Assembly (NCBI GenBank): GCA_963850425.1
Contig: CAWKLF010000007.1
Coordinates: 248,001-312,000, forward strand
Direction: 5' to 3'
DNA: 64,000 nt
From: Gp1-AA133 sp963850425
Lineage (GTDB): Bacteria > Acidobacteriota > Terriglobia > Terriglobales > Acidobacteriaceae
Shown here: positions 8,543 through 18,166 of the stretch, one piece after another
Numbering within the stretch: position 1 is the first letter of the stretch
Layout: every line of letters begins with the position of its first letter
Notes under the pieces: generated by a model
The model's database searches: none
Told to the model about the DNA's origin: nothing
The model's input: only the letters and a program-made list of their open reading frames with translations
Translations under genes and position numbers: made by a program

Positions 8543-10777
8543 CTAGAAATATCGCCCCAGCTGGAAATAAAACTTGTGATGGCCGCGATCGCCCACACTG
8601 CCTCCGAACACCACCGGCCCGATAAAGGACTGCACCAGAACGGCCGCGTTGAAATCGTTCGGCAACCGCGAACTGGTGGTGTTCACCGAGCCGTAGGCTT
8701 TCCCGATCTCGTAGTTGGCAATCATATAGACATTATTTCCAAGCAGCGGCGACAGCTCCTTCAGGCGCCGGATGTATCCTGGTTGAAACAAGAAATATTG
8801 ATTGGCCAGAAGTTCATTGGTTCCGTAAGCGGCCAGCCGCTGTGGACCGCCTACTCCGAACATCGGAAGCCCGGTGTGGCGGTACCCCATAGTCGAACCA
8901 CCCGAAGCGATCAGGAAAATAGAATTCGTTTTCAAAATAGGATGGAAAATCCCGGCCCGCAATTCCGCCAGCGGAAAATGTTCGGTCGCATCCGGACTCG
9001 CGTCGTAAAACTCCAGTCGCGATTGCACCAGGTATCCCCGCCGCGGCAAGGTCGGATCATCCGTGTGATCGATGATGTAGCGCACCCGGCTGAATCCTTG
9101 CCGCCCGCTCACATTGGTCAGCAATCCCGGGATCCCAAGGGAGCGCGTCAGCGAAAGATGTTCCAGCTGATAGCCAAACCGAAGCTCGGAGAAGCGGTTG
9201 ACTGCGATTCCGAAATCGAGCCCGCCTCCGGCATCGTGCTGGCGGTACGTCGCAATCCGGCTATTGTCAGAATAGAGATCAAACGGCTTGGAGGTTGCGA
9301 ACAACCGCGTCGCCGCAAAGAAGTGGCTGAACCAGTTCAGTGGATGGTAGTACTCCGACGCCGCTCCGTAACTTGATCCCGCAATGAAATCGTTTCGCCA
9401 CTCGGAGCCGAATCCGCCGATATCGTGGAATGTCACTCGAGCGCCCAGCGAAAAGCGCACGTCGGTATAGTCGGATCCATCGATCACGAACAACGGATTC
9501 ACGGTCGGCGGCGCATAGTCTTTCTCATCCGCCCGAATGAGGAGGCCATCTTTTCCGTCTTTGCGTGTCAACTGAAAGCCGGCGCGCAAAAAACGCCCTA
9601 GTCCCGTTACGTCGGTCAGATCGCCGTCTAGCCGGTTGAAATCCACCGGCTTGCCCACGTTGTCTTGGAGACTCTTCTGAATTCCTTCGGCCACCACCGG
9701 AGCTGTGCCCGTTACCTCGACAAACTGCGGAACCGGTACCGGTCGCCGCCGCGCCTTGCGCAACTCCACGTACTGCTCCCAGTCCTTGTCATTCAATGCC
9801 AGCCGCTCGAGCAGTGCAGCCCGTTCCTGCGCCCCCTGATAGCCGACCTCAATCAGCTTTTCCGCAGCCTGATAGTCGGTCATGTTGTAGTTCTGGGTGT
9901 GCGCAGGAATCAGAATGTCCGCCCGCTCGATGCTCGCCAGCTCATTGGTTCCGATGATCACACCCACGGAACGCTGCAACACTGCGAACGCGGAAAGACT
10001 CTCGTCGGGCTTCAGCGGCGGAACTTCCAGGTGCACCGCGATTACAATCTGCGCGCCCATGTTGCGCGCCACATCAACCGGCAGGTTCTCGACAATTCCG
10101 CCATCGACGTACACGTGCCCATTCAGGCGCACCGGGCTGAAGATCGCTGGCAGTGACATGGTGGCCCGCAGCGCGTCCGACAACGATCCTTTCCCGAACA
10201 CCGTGGCCTGACCGCTCACCAGATCCGTCGCCACACATCGGAAGGGCGTGGGGAGTTCATCAAACGTTCGCAGATTCGAATAGGGCAGCGCCACCCGGTC
10301 CAGGATCAGCCCCACCTGGTGACCGGAGTTAAAGCCACTGGGAAACGCGATGCCACCCTTCAGTCCAAACTCAAGATCATTCGGATAGTCGCGCTTATCT
10401 TCCTTGCGCCGGAACGACCGCGCTTGGTGCGGAAGCTCGTTGCGAAACGAACGGTTCCAGTTGATGTTCTGCACGAACTCCGCAATCTCGTTACCCGACA
10501 TGCCGGTGGCGTAAAGTCCGCCAACCAGGCCGCCCATGCTGGTGCCCGCCACATAATCGACCGGAATGTGATGCTCCTCAAACCAGCGCAGGACGCCCAC
10601 ATGCGCGAGTCCAAGCGCGCCTCCGCCCTCCAGCGCCAGCCCGATCGAAGCGCGCTTCGGAGCCTGCACAACCGCGGGCGCGGGATTCCTTTGCGGTTCA
10701 CTTGTTTCCTGGGCCCGGCTGAACGGCACATTGGTAATCACAACGAGAAAAGCACACAGGCAAAAACGAAACTTCAT
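8543..10777 (-). CDS. Patatin-like phospholipase with C-terminal outer-membrane barrel (PlpD/type Vd-like)
   Basis: A 744-residue protein from ATG 10777 (GGAG 6 bases upstream; an upstream in-frame start at 10822 lacks a site). It has a Sec signal peptide, then a patatin domain: oxyanion loop GGGALG at 51-56, nucleophile S80 in GTSMGG and catalytic D225 in DGG. This is followed by a POTRA-like link and a long beta-rich region similar to the bacterial surface antigen/BamA barrel, ending in Phe as outer-membrane proteins do. Such type Vd autotransporters place a phospholipase A at or outside the outer membrane. Whether the lipase domain is released cannot be told. It is monocistronic. Confidence 0.9.
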   Translation of the reverse strand: MKFRFCLCAFLVVITNVPFSRAQETSEPQRNPAPAVVQAPKRASIGLALEGGGALGLAHVGVLRWFEEHHIPVDYVAGTSMGGLVGGLYATGMSGNEIAEFVQNINWNRSFRNELPHQARSFRRKEDKRDYPNDLEFGLKGGIAFPSGFNSGHQVGLILDRVALPYSNLRTFDELPTPFRCVATDLVSGQATVFGKGSLSDALRATMSLPAIFSPVRLNGHVYVDGGIVENLPVDVARNMGAQIVIAVHLEVPPLKPDESLSAFAVLQRSVGVIIGTNELASIERADILIPAHTQNYNMTDYQAAEKLIEVGYQGAQERAALLERLALNDKDWEQYVELRKARRRPVPVPQFVEVTGTAPVVAEGIQKSLQDNVGKPVDFNRLDGDLTDVTGLGRFLRAGFQLTRKDGKDGLLIRADEKDYAPPTVNPLFVIDGSDYTDVRFSLGARVTFHDIGGFGSEWRNDFIAGSSYGAASEYYHPLNWFSHFFAATRLFATSKPFDLYSDNSRIATYRQHDAGGGLDFGIAVNRFSELRFGYQLEHLSLTRSLGIPGLLTNVSGRQGFSRVRYIIDHTDDPTLPRRGYLVQSRLEFYDASPDATEHFPLAELRAGIFHPILKTNSIFLIASGGSTMGYRHTGLPMFGVGGPQRLAAYGTNELLANQYFLFQPGYIRRLKELSPLLGNNVYMIANYEIGKAYGSVNTTSSRLPNDFNAAVLVQSFIGPVVFGGSVGDRGHHKFYFQLGRYF

Positions 10778-10923
10778 GGCATCTCCGAGTGAAAACAGGC
10801 CCTGAGTATATCGAGGGACCATCCCGCGGTGAAGCCAAGGGCCGGCAAGCTAAGAACGCGGAAGAGTTCTGGAAAGCGCAGGCACTTGCGAATAATGATC
10901 GACACGCCGCTCAACCGATGCGA

Positions 10924-11051
10924 TGCCCCCAACACGGAGCCGCGGAGCGGCGAAAGGTATTAGCCCAGGGCGTAAGCCCTGGGGTAGCAACGAATCGAAG
11001 CCAGTCCCGTAGGGACGACACAGCGCGAAGTGGGCGTGAGCCCACGAGCCC
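10924..11051 (+). repeat. Dispersed multi-hairpin element, copy 1
   Basis: Three short stem-loops in a row: CCCAGGGC-GTAA-GCCCTGGG, a TCCCGTAGGGA hairpin, and GTGGGC-GTGA-GCCCAC. The same order occurs at 60131-60246 and 63664-63780 with compensated stem changes (for example CAGCGC-GTAA-GCGCTG). Two of the loops are GNRA type (GTAA, GTGA). The rest of the 443-base gap between the patatin gene and the SYLF gene shows nothing else I can name. Confidence 0.75.
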
Positions 11052-11220
11052 GCACTCGCAATCGCCAATCCTCATTAACCTTCCGTCAACCTTGCCAATT
11101 CGTATCCGCTTGGCGTCATTCAATGGACGTATTAAGATTCCACTCCGTCGCCGGCCTTTCCAATTCTGAACCTTCGCGACCCCCGGAAAACGGCGCACCA
11201 AATTTCCTATCGGAGAATTT

Positions 11221-11934
11221 ATGAACAGGAAAATGTGGGTTACTGCTCTTGCGGTCCTGCTCATCACCGCAGCGTTCGGCGAAGACAAGGCCGCAAAAGA
11301 GAAAAAAGAAGCCGACCGCCTGAACGAGTCGGCGGTGGTGCTCAAGGAAATTCTGGGCATGCCCGAAGGGATTCCGAAAGATCTACTCAACAAGGCCGTC
11401 TGCGTCGCGGTGTACCCGTCAGTCAAGAAAGCCGCGTTCATCGTTGGCGGCAGCTACGGACGCGGTATGATCACGTGCCGTTCAGGAAAGGAATTCGGTG
11501 GCCCGTGGAGCGCCCCCGCGATGTTTGCGCTGGAAGGTGGAAGCTTCGGCTTCCAGATCGGCGCGCAGGCGACCGACTTCGTCCTGCTCATCATGAATGA
11601 AGGCGGCGCGAACTCGGTCATGTCCAGCAAGGTCAAGCTGGGAGCGGATGCATCGGCGGTGGCGGGTCCAGTTGGACGCAACGCCTCGGCGGAAACCGAC
11701 GTAGTGCTGAAGGCCGAAATCCTTTCCTACTCGCGCGCCAAGGGCCTGTTCGCCGGAATATCTCTGGCAGGTTCGACCCTGCGCTCCGATGACGGCGGCA
11801 ACAAATCGCTGTACGGGAGGGAAATCAGCGCGAAGGAGATCGTGCGCGAAGGAAAAGTCCCCGTCCCGGCCGCGGCGCGGCGCTTTCTTGGCATCCTGAC
11901 CAAGGCTTCCCCGAAGCACATTGACAAGAAGTGA
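11221..11934 (+). CDS. SYLF-domain lipid-binding protein (Ysc84-like), exported
   Basis: A 237-residue protein with a short signal peptide (VTALAVLLITAAFG). It then matches the SYLF/DUF500 domain: LNKAVCVAVYPSVKKAAFIVGG, GRGMITCR, WSAPAMFALEGGSFGFQIGAQ, DFVLLIMN, and a C-terminal YSRAKGLFAGISLAGSTL. SYLF domains bind phosphoinositides or other acidic lipids; in bacteria such exported members are common but poorly understood. GGAG occurs 7 bases before the ATG. It is monocistronic and followed convergently by the TonB receptor gene. A periplasmic or outer-membrane-facing location is inferred from the signal peptide. Confidence 0.88.
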   Translation: MNRKMWVTALAVLLITAAFGEDKAAKEKKEADRLNESAVVLKEILGMPEGIPKDLLNKAVCVAVYPSVKKAAFIVGGSYGRGMITCRSGKEFGGPWSAPAMFALEGGSFGFQIGAQATDFVLLIMNEGGANSVMSSKVKLGADASAVAGPVGRNASAETDVVLKAEILSYSRAKGLFAGISLAGSTLRSDDGGNKSLYGREISAKEIVREGKVPVPAAARRFLGILTKASPKHIDKK

Positions 11935-12000
11935 TGGGTCGGCTCCGGGACGGCTGCCTTTCGCGGACGCTGGTCGCAAATTGTACGGGGAAAGCCCGCT

Positions 12001-14937
12001 TCAGAAACTGAAGCTAGCCTGCAATTCAATCTTCCGGCTGGCGGCCGCGCTGGAGAACGGCCCACCCGCCAACGCCACCGATCTTCCAAAATTCGGGGAA
12101 CTCAAATTCCCAATTGGCGCCGCGAGATTCTCGCGGTTCAACACGTTCCGCGCGTTCACGCTGAACGTCAGGTTGTAGCGATGGTTCGTGTTTCCGGGCC
12201 CGAAGATCGCTCCCATCCCCGCTCCCGGACCGCGCCCAAATCCTCCGCCGCCACGGGGGCCGCCTCCGTGTCCACCACCGCCTGGCGGTCCAGAAACGTT
12301 GCCTGCCGCCTCTTTGCCGAAGCCAAAAGTCCTACTCAGCCGCAGATTGAGCACGAATTGAGGCGGTCCGGTCAGGTAATTGATCGGCACCCGCGGATCA
12401 CCTGCTTCCGGATTCTTGTTAAAGCATGTGAAGGTCGGTACCGAGCAGGTCCCCGAGAACGATGGCCGGTCATTGTTCAATGAATCACCGTTCAGGTCCT
12501 GCCCCACGCTCACGTTGTAGGGCGACCCGGAGGTCGCAATCAGAAACGGGCTCAGCCGGAATCCATATGGCCCCGAAATCGAACCGCCGAAAAACACTCG
12601 ATGCCGCACATCATAAGCAGAGCGCCCGTAATCCTGATCGATGTTGTACTGGTTCGAAGGAAAACCCCCGGACGTGTTGCCATGCACCGAATTCAACGTG
12701 TAGTAACCAAACAGCGTAAGCCTCGTGCCCGCCCGCACACTCGAACTGACGATCAACTGATTCTGCCGGAAGATGCCTTCGGTGGTGTACTGATAAATAT
12801 TCGCTAGAGGACCAAAGCTGCAGTTCGGCGACGTCGAAGGTGGCGCACAGGGTCGAACGTCGGGGTTGTTCGGATCGACAGCTGGGGGGATCGGCGCATT
12901 GATGTTCCGTGTGAACAGCTGGTCATAGCCGCGCGAGTTTAGATACGACACGGACAGGTTCGCGACCTTCGTAAGCTGATGCTCCACCGTAACCGCCGAC
13001 TGCATAACGTAGGGCGAGCGCATTCGCGGATCAATCTGGTAGAGAGTGGGTGAACTCGATTGCAGGTCGCCCTGCGTGGGAATCGTCGGATAGGTCACGC
13101 CTGGGATTGGAGGCTGCGCCCCACCCGGGGTCTCAGGCAGCGGAGCCTGCGCGACGTACTGCAGCTGAGTCACCCCGTTCAGGCGCGTCGCCTGCAGCAC
13201 GTCGCCCTCTTCGAACCGGTCATAGAAGAGGCCAAATCCAGCGCGCAGCACCGTCTTGGCCGCCGTCTTCCCGCCACCGCCGAGTCCCCAGGCGAGCGCC
13301 ACCCGGGGCGCGAAGTCTCCCCGATCGTGAATGGCGTTCTGCGTTTCAAAACGTAGTCCGTAACTTAGTGTGAAGTTTGGCCGCACCCGCCAGTCGTCCT
13401 GGATGTAGAGACCAGCATCTACCACATTGACGGTGACGGTTGGAATGATCTGAGTAGTCGCCTTCGGCACCGCGTTCAGCGAAAACTGGAACGGCTGCTG
13501 CTGTCGAAAGAGCGTCAAATCCTGGAATACCCACGTGCCGTTGAACCCTCCTGCTTCAGTACTCACCTCGCGTGTCGCGCGCAGCCGTCCGCCAAATTTC
13601 AGAAAGTGTGTGCCCCGCGCCATCGACGTGTAATTCTGAAACTCGTAGTGTTGTTGCTGGTCGGTCGACGTGCCCCCGCTGCTTCCGCCCGACGTAAAGG
13701 CGCCCGGCACAGAAATTTCAGCCGCCGTGCTCAGAGGAATATCCCGCGTGTTTTCCCGTCGGAACTGGAAGCGCGTCTCGTTGATCACATTCGTCGAGAG
13801 CACTTGCGTGTCGCTGATCTGCACGGTGTGCTCAGTGTCAGTGGTATTGACGCCCTGATCCTGTAAGGAAAATCCGCCCACCCCGCCATTCTCGACCGTA
13901 TTGCGGAAGAACTGGTACCGCGCGGTCAGCGTGTTATTTTTCGAAACCTGGTAGTCCAACCTTGGGCCTAAATTAGTGCGGGTGTGCGGCTGTGGAACGG
14001 CCGCAGAATACGCGCAAGTCGGGTCCGTGCATCCATTCACTACTGGAAACGAGGGATCGAGAGCCGCATTCAGCACGGTCGCATTGATAATCGCCACTTC
14101 ATCGATGTTGCGCCGCTGCACATCGAAAAAGAACGACGCCTTCTTCCCCAGCGGCCCTCCAACGTTGCCCATGTACTGCAGTGAGTGATAGGCCGGCTCG
14201 GTTCCAATCAGAAACGGATTCTGCGAATTGAACGCCGAAGAGTTTCCCAGCACCGATACCTGGCCGTGATACTTGTCGGTTCCGGGCTTGGTGAAAATCT
14301 CGATCCGCCCGTAGCCCAGCTTGTCGTACTCGGAAGAAAACGGATTCTGGTTGATGCGGATCTCGCGGATCGACGACTTCGGTGGCAGTTGCCCTGCCGT
14401 GAATCCATCGATGTAAAGTTGCCCGCCGTTGGGACCGGCCGAAGGCCCGGCCAGCGCTTCCAGATCCGTCTGCATTTCATCGGGATCATCCGGCAGCGCA
14501 TCGAGATCTTTTCCTGAAAGGACGATGGCGCCTGCGTTGGCGGCTGGAGCTGTATCGACCGCCCTGCCTTCATCCGTAACATTGACTTTTTCTTTTTCCA
14601 CGGCGATCGCCAGCGCGATGTTGAGCAGTTGTGATGCGCCCACCGTGACGTTCACATCGTCCTGGGCAAAGTCCGAGAATCCCGCGGCGCTTACCGTAAC
14701 TGTGTACTTACCCGGCTTTAGCCCGGTGATTTCATATGCCCCGGTGCGATTGGTAGTCGTCGTCTTGGCCTGCCCGTCGGGCGTTAGCGCGATGACGGCG
14801 GCCTCGGTCACGGCCGCGCCCGAAGGATCGGTCACCGTGCCGTGCAGGCTGCCGGTATTTTGCGCGCAAACCAGGCTCCCCATGCCCACCACCGCGAGCA
14901 TCGCGACGAGCCGAACCATCCGAATACAAAACCGCAT
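12001..14937 (-). CDS. Oar-like TonB-dependent outer-membrane receptor with carboxypeptidase-regulatory N-terminus
   Basis: 978 residues: signal peptide ending near CAQ, a carboxypeptidase-regulatory-like Ig fold (GSLHGTVTDPSGAAVTEA through AYEITGLKPGKYTVTV, residues ~28-95), a plug-like region (LPPKSSIREIRINQNPFSSEY and GYGRIEIFTKPGT), then a long beta-barrel ending in SFSF with C-terminal Phe. Near residues 885-915 there is an extracellular-type stretch almost made of Gly, Pro, Arg and His. Acidobacteria have many of these Oar-type receptors, thought to import polymer breakdown products. The plug is shorter than in classical siderophore receptors. It follows the DUF5666-like gene by 46 bases and is likely co-transcribed with it. 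Confidence 0.9.
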   Translation of the reverse strand: MRFCIRMVRLVAMLAVVGMGSLVCAQNTGSLHGTVTDPSGAAVTEAAVIALTPDGQAKTTTTNRTGAYEITGLKPGKYTVTVSAAGFSDFAQDDVNVTVGASQLLNIALAIAVEKEKVNVTDEGRAVDTAPAANAGAIVLSGKDLDALPDDPDEMQTDLEALAGPSAGPNGGQLYIDGFTAGQLPPKSSIREIRINQNPFSSEYDKLGYGRIEIFTKPGTDKYHGQVSVLGNSSAFNSQNPFLIGTEPAYHSLQYMGNVGGPLGKKASFFFDVQRRNIDEVAIINATVLNAALDPSFPVVNGCTDPTCAYSAAVPQPHTRTNLGPRLDYQVSKNNTLTARYQFFRNTVENGGVGGFSLQDQGVNTTDTEHTVQISDTQVLSTNVINETRFQFRRENTRDIPLSTAAEISVPGAFTSGGSSGGTSTDQQQHYEFQNYTSMARGTHFLKFGGRLRATREVSTEAGGFNGTWVFQDLTLFRQQQPFQFSLNAVPKATTQIIPTVTVNVVDAGLYIQDDWRVRPNFTLSYGLRFETQNAIHDRGDFAPRVALAWGLGGGGKTAAKTVLRAGFGLFYDRFEEGDVLQATRLNGVTQLQYVAQAPLPETPGGAQPPIPGVTYPTIPTQGDLQSSSPTLYQIDPRMRSPYVMQSAVTVEHQLTKVANLSVSYLNSRGYDQLFTRNINAPIPPAVDPNNPDVRPCAPPSTSPNCSFGPLANIYQYTTEGIFRQNQLIVSSSVRAGTRLTLFGYYTLNSVHGNTSGGFPSNQYNIDQDYGRSAYDVRHRVFFGGSISGPYGFRLSPFLIATSGSPYNVSVGQDLNGDSLNNDRPSFSGTCSVPTFTCFNKNPEAGDPRVPINYLTGPPQFVLNLRLSRTFGFGKEAAGNVSGPPGGGGHGGGPRGGGGFGRGPGAGMGAIFGPGNTNHRYNLTFSVNARNVLNRENLAAPIGNLSSPNFGRSVALAGGPFSSAAASRKIELQASFSF

Positions 14938-14983
14938 TCCTACTCCTGCGAAAGATGCAATTCCATGAGATTGAGCTGGATTG

Positions 14984-16234
14984 CTAGGGGTTGGCCGCTG
15001 CCTCCGCGTTGCCCGATCCCAGGCTCCAGGGCGACAGCATCATGGCCTGGGTGGCGTTTGGCGCCGCCGTCAGAATGGGTTCCACCCCGGCCAGCAACGT
15101 GATCGCATTGACCGTTCCCGAGGCGTCCCCTGCCGTCGAGACGATCATGACCACGTCTCCCTTTTGAAGATTGTCCAGGGTCGCAGGCGGCATACGGCTC
15201 AAGATCTGTTGAATATCCCCACCGTTCCGTCCGCTCATCCCCGGCCCGGTCCCGCCGGGACCCGCGCCGGAAGTTTGTCCGGAGCCTGGTTCGCGCCGGT
15301 TCTCACCTTCTGCGCCCCCGGCGGCCCCGGCTCCCGGAATCCCGCTGGCGGCGGCGCCCTTCAGCCTTGCCGCGATTCGCTGCGCAAACTCAGGCGGCAG
15401 CTTGCGAAGTTGCGCGTCCTGCGTCACTTTCACCACAACGTTCTGCTTGCTGATGGAGTCTTTTAGTGTGAGAGTGTTCGCCGCGATATCAACCGCCACG
15501 ATCGTTCCCGCAAGATTTCGAAATGTTCCCGAGACGGCTTCTTCGGCGTCGATCTCGGTGTTGTCGGCGTTCTTCGTGCCGCGCGCCCGCAATTGGTCTC
15601 CAACTTTAACTTCCTCCAGCGGCGCCACCTTCGCGTCGTCAAACTTCACAGAATTCGGAGCATAGCGGCGCAGGATCGTGTTCTTGTTGGTATGGATGGC
15701 AATCGCCTTGGTTCCCGTGAACGAGGTCGTGGAAATTGTGATCGTCCGCGTGGCCGGATCGATCGCTGTCACCAGTCCGCCGACGCCACGCTTTTGCCAG
15801 TCATCGCGATCCTTCTGCTGTTTAGCGGCGACATCCGCCTGCTTCATGACGACCACGGCACCCGCCGTGATCGAATGCGCATCCGCTCGCGGCTTGCCGC
15901 GAACCAGCACGCGGTCGCCTGCTTGCAAGTCCTGTTTCTGGAGTGGCGTAGCGTTCTTGAGGTCCTTCTCTCCGGGCGCCACACGCACAATGCGCGTCGA
16001 GTCCTGAAAACTGACCTGAACCTCATCCCCGCTGTCGGAAGCCAGCGTGATGCCCTTATCCGTGATGGCCTTGACGACCCCGACGGTGCGTTGGAGAGAC
16101 GAGTCGGCTGCGGGGGGTGCCGGCTGTGCGCCCTGAGCAAGGGCGACGCCCCCAAGCCGTGCGGGAACGCCGGTCGCCAGCAAGCCGATAATCAGGACGC
16201 AGATAGAAGAAAAGCCAAGCCCCATACTCACCAA
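14984..16234 (-). CDS. Exported protein with DUF5666-like OB-fold repeats
   Basis: 416 residues starting at TTG 16234 or ATG 16225. After a signal peptide (SSICVLIIGLLATGVPA) come three similar units of the form VGVVKAITDKGITLASDSGDEVQVSF, VGGLVTAIDPATRTITIS and AGTIVAVDIAANTLTLKD, each followed by a valine-rich strand and a VKVGDQLRARG-like or LQAGDRVLVRG segment, as in DUF5666. A Gly/Pro-rich low-complexity linker (residues ~300-345) precedes a final unit with LQKGDVVMIVSTAG. The TonB-dependent receptor gene follows 46 bases downstream. It is probably a periplasmic or surface protein; its function is unknown. Confidence 0.8.
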   Translation of the reverse strand: MVSMGLGFSSICVLIIGLLATGVPARLGGVALAQGAQPAPPAADSSLQRTVGVVKAITDKGITLASDSGDEVQVSFQDSTRIVRVAPGEKDLKNATPLQKQDLQAGDRVLVRGKPRADAHSITAGAVVVMKQADVAAKQQKDRDDWQKRGVGGLVTAIDPATRTITISTTSFTGTKAIAIHTNKNTILRRYAPNSVKFDDAKVAPLEEVKVGDQLRARGTKNADNTEIDAEEAVSGTFRNLAGTIVAVDIAANTLTLKDSISKQNVVVKVTQDAQLRKLPPEFAQRIAARLKGAAASGIPGAGAAGGAEGENRREPGSGQTSGAGPGGTGPGMSGRNGGDIQQILSRMPPATLDNLQKGDVVMIVSTAGDASGTVNAITLLAGVEPILTAAPNATQAMMLSPWSLGSGNAEAAANP

Positions 16235-16990
16235 TGTAGCATCGCGGAGAGAGCTAATGGCTTGTCTTTACAAAGTTTTACCCGCTGGTCGCTGAATCAA
16301 AATGGAACGTGCGACGGCCGGGCACGGCGCGCAATGAGCTGTCGCTGTGTTGCAGTCAGGAGGAGTACGGCTCTCCTCCATCCACGACCAGGCACTGGAG
16401 GAATCATTGATGACAGGCAGAACGACAAGGCGGAAAGGGCAAGCAGACAAATGGCCGAGACCAGTCGGAATGTGTGCTCTCCCCCACGAGACCACAAGCC
16501 CGATGGCTCGGCCAAAGCGTCGTCATCATACGCTGGGCACTGGAAACGGCAAGTAAACTTTCACTTACAAATCAGGCCAAAGCCCAAGTGGGACAGCCTG
16601 TTCGGCGCATCGCCATAGCGCGCGCTGACTGATACGAGAGTTAATTTCTGTTTCGGTTGAGGGAGTAAACCGCACCAGGTCTTTGCAGCAGATGAAGGCG
16701 CACGTCTGTGTCGGGAAGCGGAATCGTCGAGGCTCTATCTTCGGGAGCGAGATCCTTCAGTCGCAGCAGCGCGGGACGAAGAACTTTGTACCTGCACTGC
16801 ATGGTTTCTTCGCGGGCCGGGTTTTTCACTAGAGCAAACCATAAGTAGGACGATCTGTTATTTCGCCACAGTCAAACTACGCATTGCTTCGGTTGGGGTA
16901 GCAAAGGCCTAACCAGAGAGGACACACTGTTTCACTGCGGAAATTCTCGCCCGATCCCGCCCATTTCTTCCCTTGCTATACTCACTCTCC
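16235..16990. other. Intergenic region of ~750 bases without a clear gene
   Basis: Several short reading frames on both strands lack ribosome binding sites and recognisable similarity. The best is a minus-strand frame at 16641-16829 whose 62 residues (containing LRLKDLAPEDRASTIPLPD) could be a remnant, but I cannot identify it. TATACT at 16976-16981, just before the prenyl synthase ATG, could be a -10 box. Confidence 0.4.
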
Positions 16991-17872
16991 ATGCTGCGAG
17001 ACACACTGGAAGAAGGTCGGGTTGCGGCCGATCGCGCGTTGGAGCGTCTGCTTCCCGCCCCGACGCAGCATCCTGCTTCCATCCACAAAGCGATGCGCCA
17101 CAGCGTGTTTGCCGGAGGCAAGCGCTTGCGCCCTATCCTTTGTCGTGAAGCCAGCCGCATGGTCGAAGGCAGCCTGCCCGATGGAATCGACGACCTGGGC
17201 GCCGCGCTCGAGATGCTGCACACCTACTCGCTCATCCACGATGATCTGCCCGCCCTCGACAATGACGACCTGCGGCGCGGCCGTCCCACTTGTCACGTAG
17301 TCTTCGGAGAGGCGACCGCGATTCTGGCAGGCGATGCGCTGCAGACCCAAGCCTATGAAGTGCTCTCCCGTCTTGCCTGCCCGGCCGAGGCACGCGTGCG
17401 CATCATCGAAGAAATCGCACACGGCACCGGCACCATCGATGGAATGATCGGAGGCCAGATCGTCGATCTGGAAGCCGAACACTCCAAGCCCGATCTGCCA
17501 ACGCTCGAATACATTCACCGCGCCAAAACCGCCGCGCTTATTACCGCCAGTCTGGTCAGTGGCGGTATCTATGCAGGCGGCGAGAGTGATGAGATCAAAT
17601 GCCTGCGATCCTTCGGCCAGCAGATCGGCCTGGCTTTTCAGATTGTTGACGACGTGCTTGACGTCACGCAAACCTCCGAACAGCTCGGCAAGACCGCCGG
17701 CAAAGACACGGCCGCAGAGAAGACCACATACCCGGCGCTGTTTGGAATCGACGAGTCGCTGAAAAAAGCCGATGCGCTGGTCGCCAACGGGTTCGCGCAA
17801 TTGGATCCCTTCGGAGAACGTGCTGCGACCCTGAAGGAGATTGCGCGCTACCTGGTGGAGCGGAAGAAGTAG
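16991..17872 (+). CDS. ispA: Farnesyl diphosphate synthase / short-chain polyprenyl synthetase
   Basis: From ATG 16991 (a TTG at 16973 is an alternative) the protein has 293 residues, the normal length. It contains GGKRLRPIL at ~42-50, the first Asp-rich motif DDLPALD at 84-90 with the two-residue insertion and the aromatic/Ser pair (Y79-S80) typical of bacterial IspA, and the second motif DDVLD at 220-224. These bind Mg2+-diphosphate in the condensation of DMAPP/GPP with IPP to FPP in the cytoplasm. The usual neighbours dxs and xseB are absent. No Shine-Dalgarno is visible, while TATACT sits about 10 bases upstream, so a leaderless or very short leader transcript is possible. Confidence 0.93.
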   Translation: MLRDTLEEGRVAADRALERLLPAPTQHPASIHKAMRHSVFAGGKRLRPILCREASRMVEGSLPDGIDDLGAALEMLHTYSLIHDDLPALDNDDLRRGRPTCHVVFGEATAILAGDALQTQAYEVLSRLACPAEARVRIIEEIAHGTGTIDGMIGGQIVDLEAEHSKPDLPTLEYIHRAKTAALITASLVSGGIYAGGESDEIKCLRSFGQQIGLAFQIVDDVLDVTQTSEQLGKTAGKDTAAEKTTYPALFGIDESLKKADALVANGFAQLDPFGERAATLKEIARYLVERKK

Positions 17873-18166
17873 GGGCTGAGCCTCCGTTCTCTTTCAGCTA
17901 AGTCATTGAAAACTGGTTCGAGCCCGCTGAAACTGCCAAAATAACTCAGGACCATCTCGTAGAATGCCCGTTAATGGCCTTTAGGAGCCCCTGGGGCGCG
18001 ATCTGGCGGCCTGACATAGTTAGGGGCCTCTGCCATCCCAACGATGCCGCCACAGGCTTCCTGGTGCAATTGTTATCTATTAGTTAATGCGACCAAGGTG
18101 GTCGGATATGTTTATCACTGGGCGGAAAACCACGGCGCGCGCTTTTGCGAGATTTGCAGCTACCCG

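Noticed and set aside
16641..16829. 62-codon minus-strand frame in the gap before ispA
   Set aside because: It has no ribosome binding site and no recognisable similarity; kept only as a note in the intergenic entry.
17916..17936. tRNA-like T-loop (GGTTCGAGCC) after ispA
   Set aside because: The flanks do not form a T-stem or an acceptor stem, and no anticodon arm is found at the right distance.
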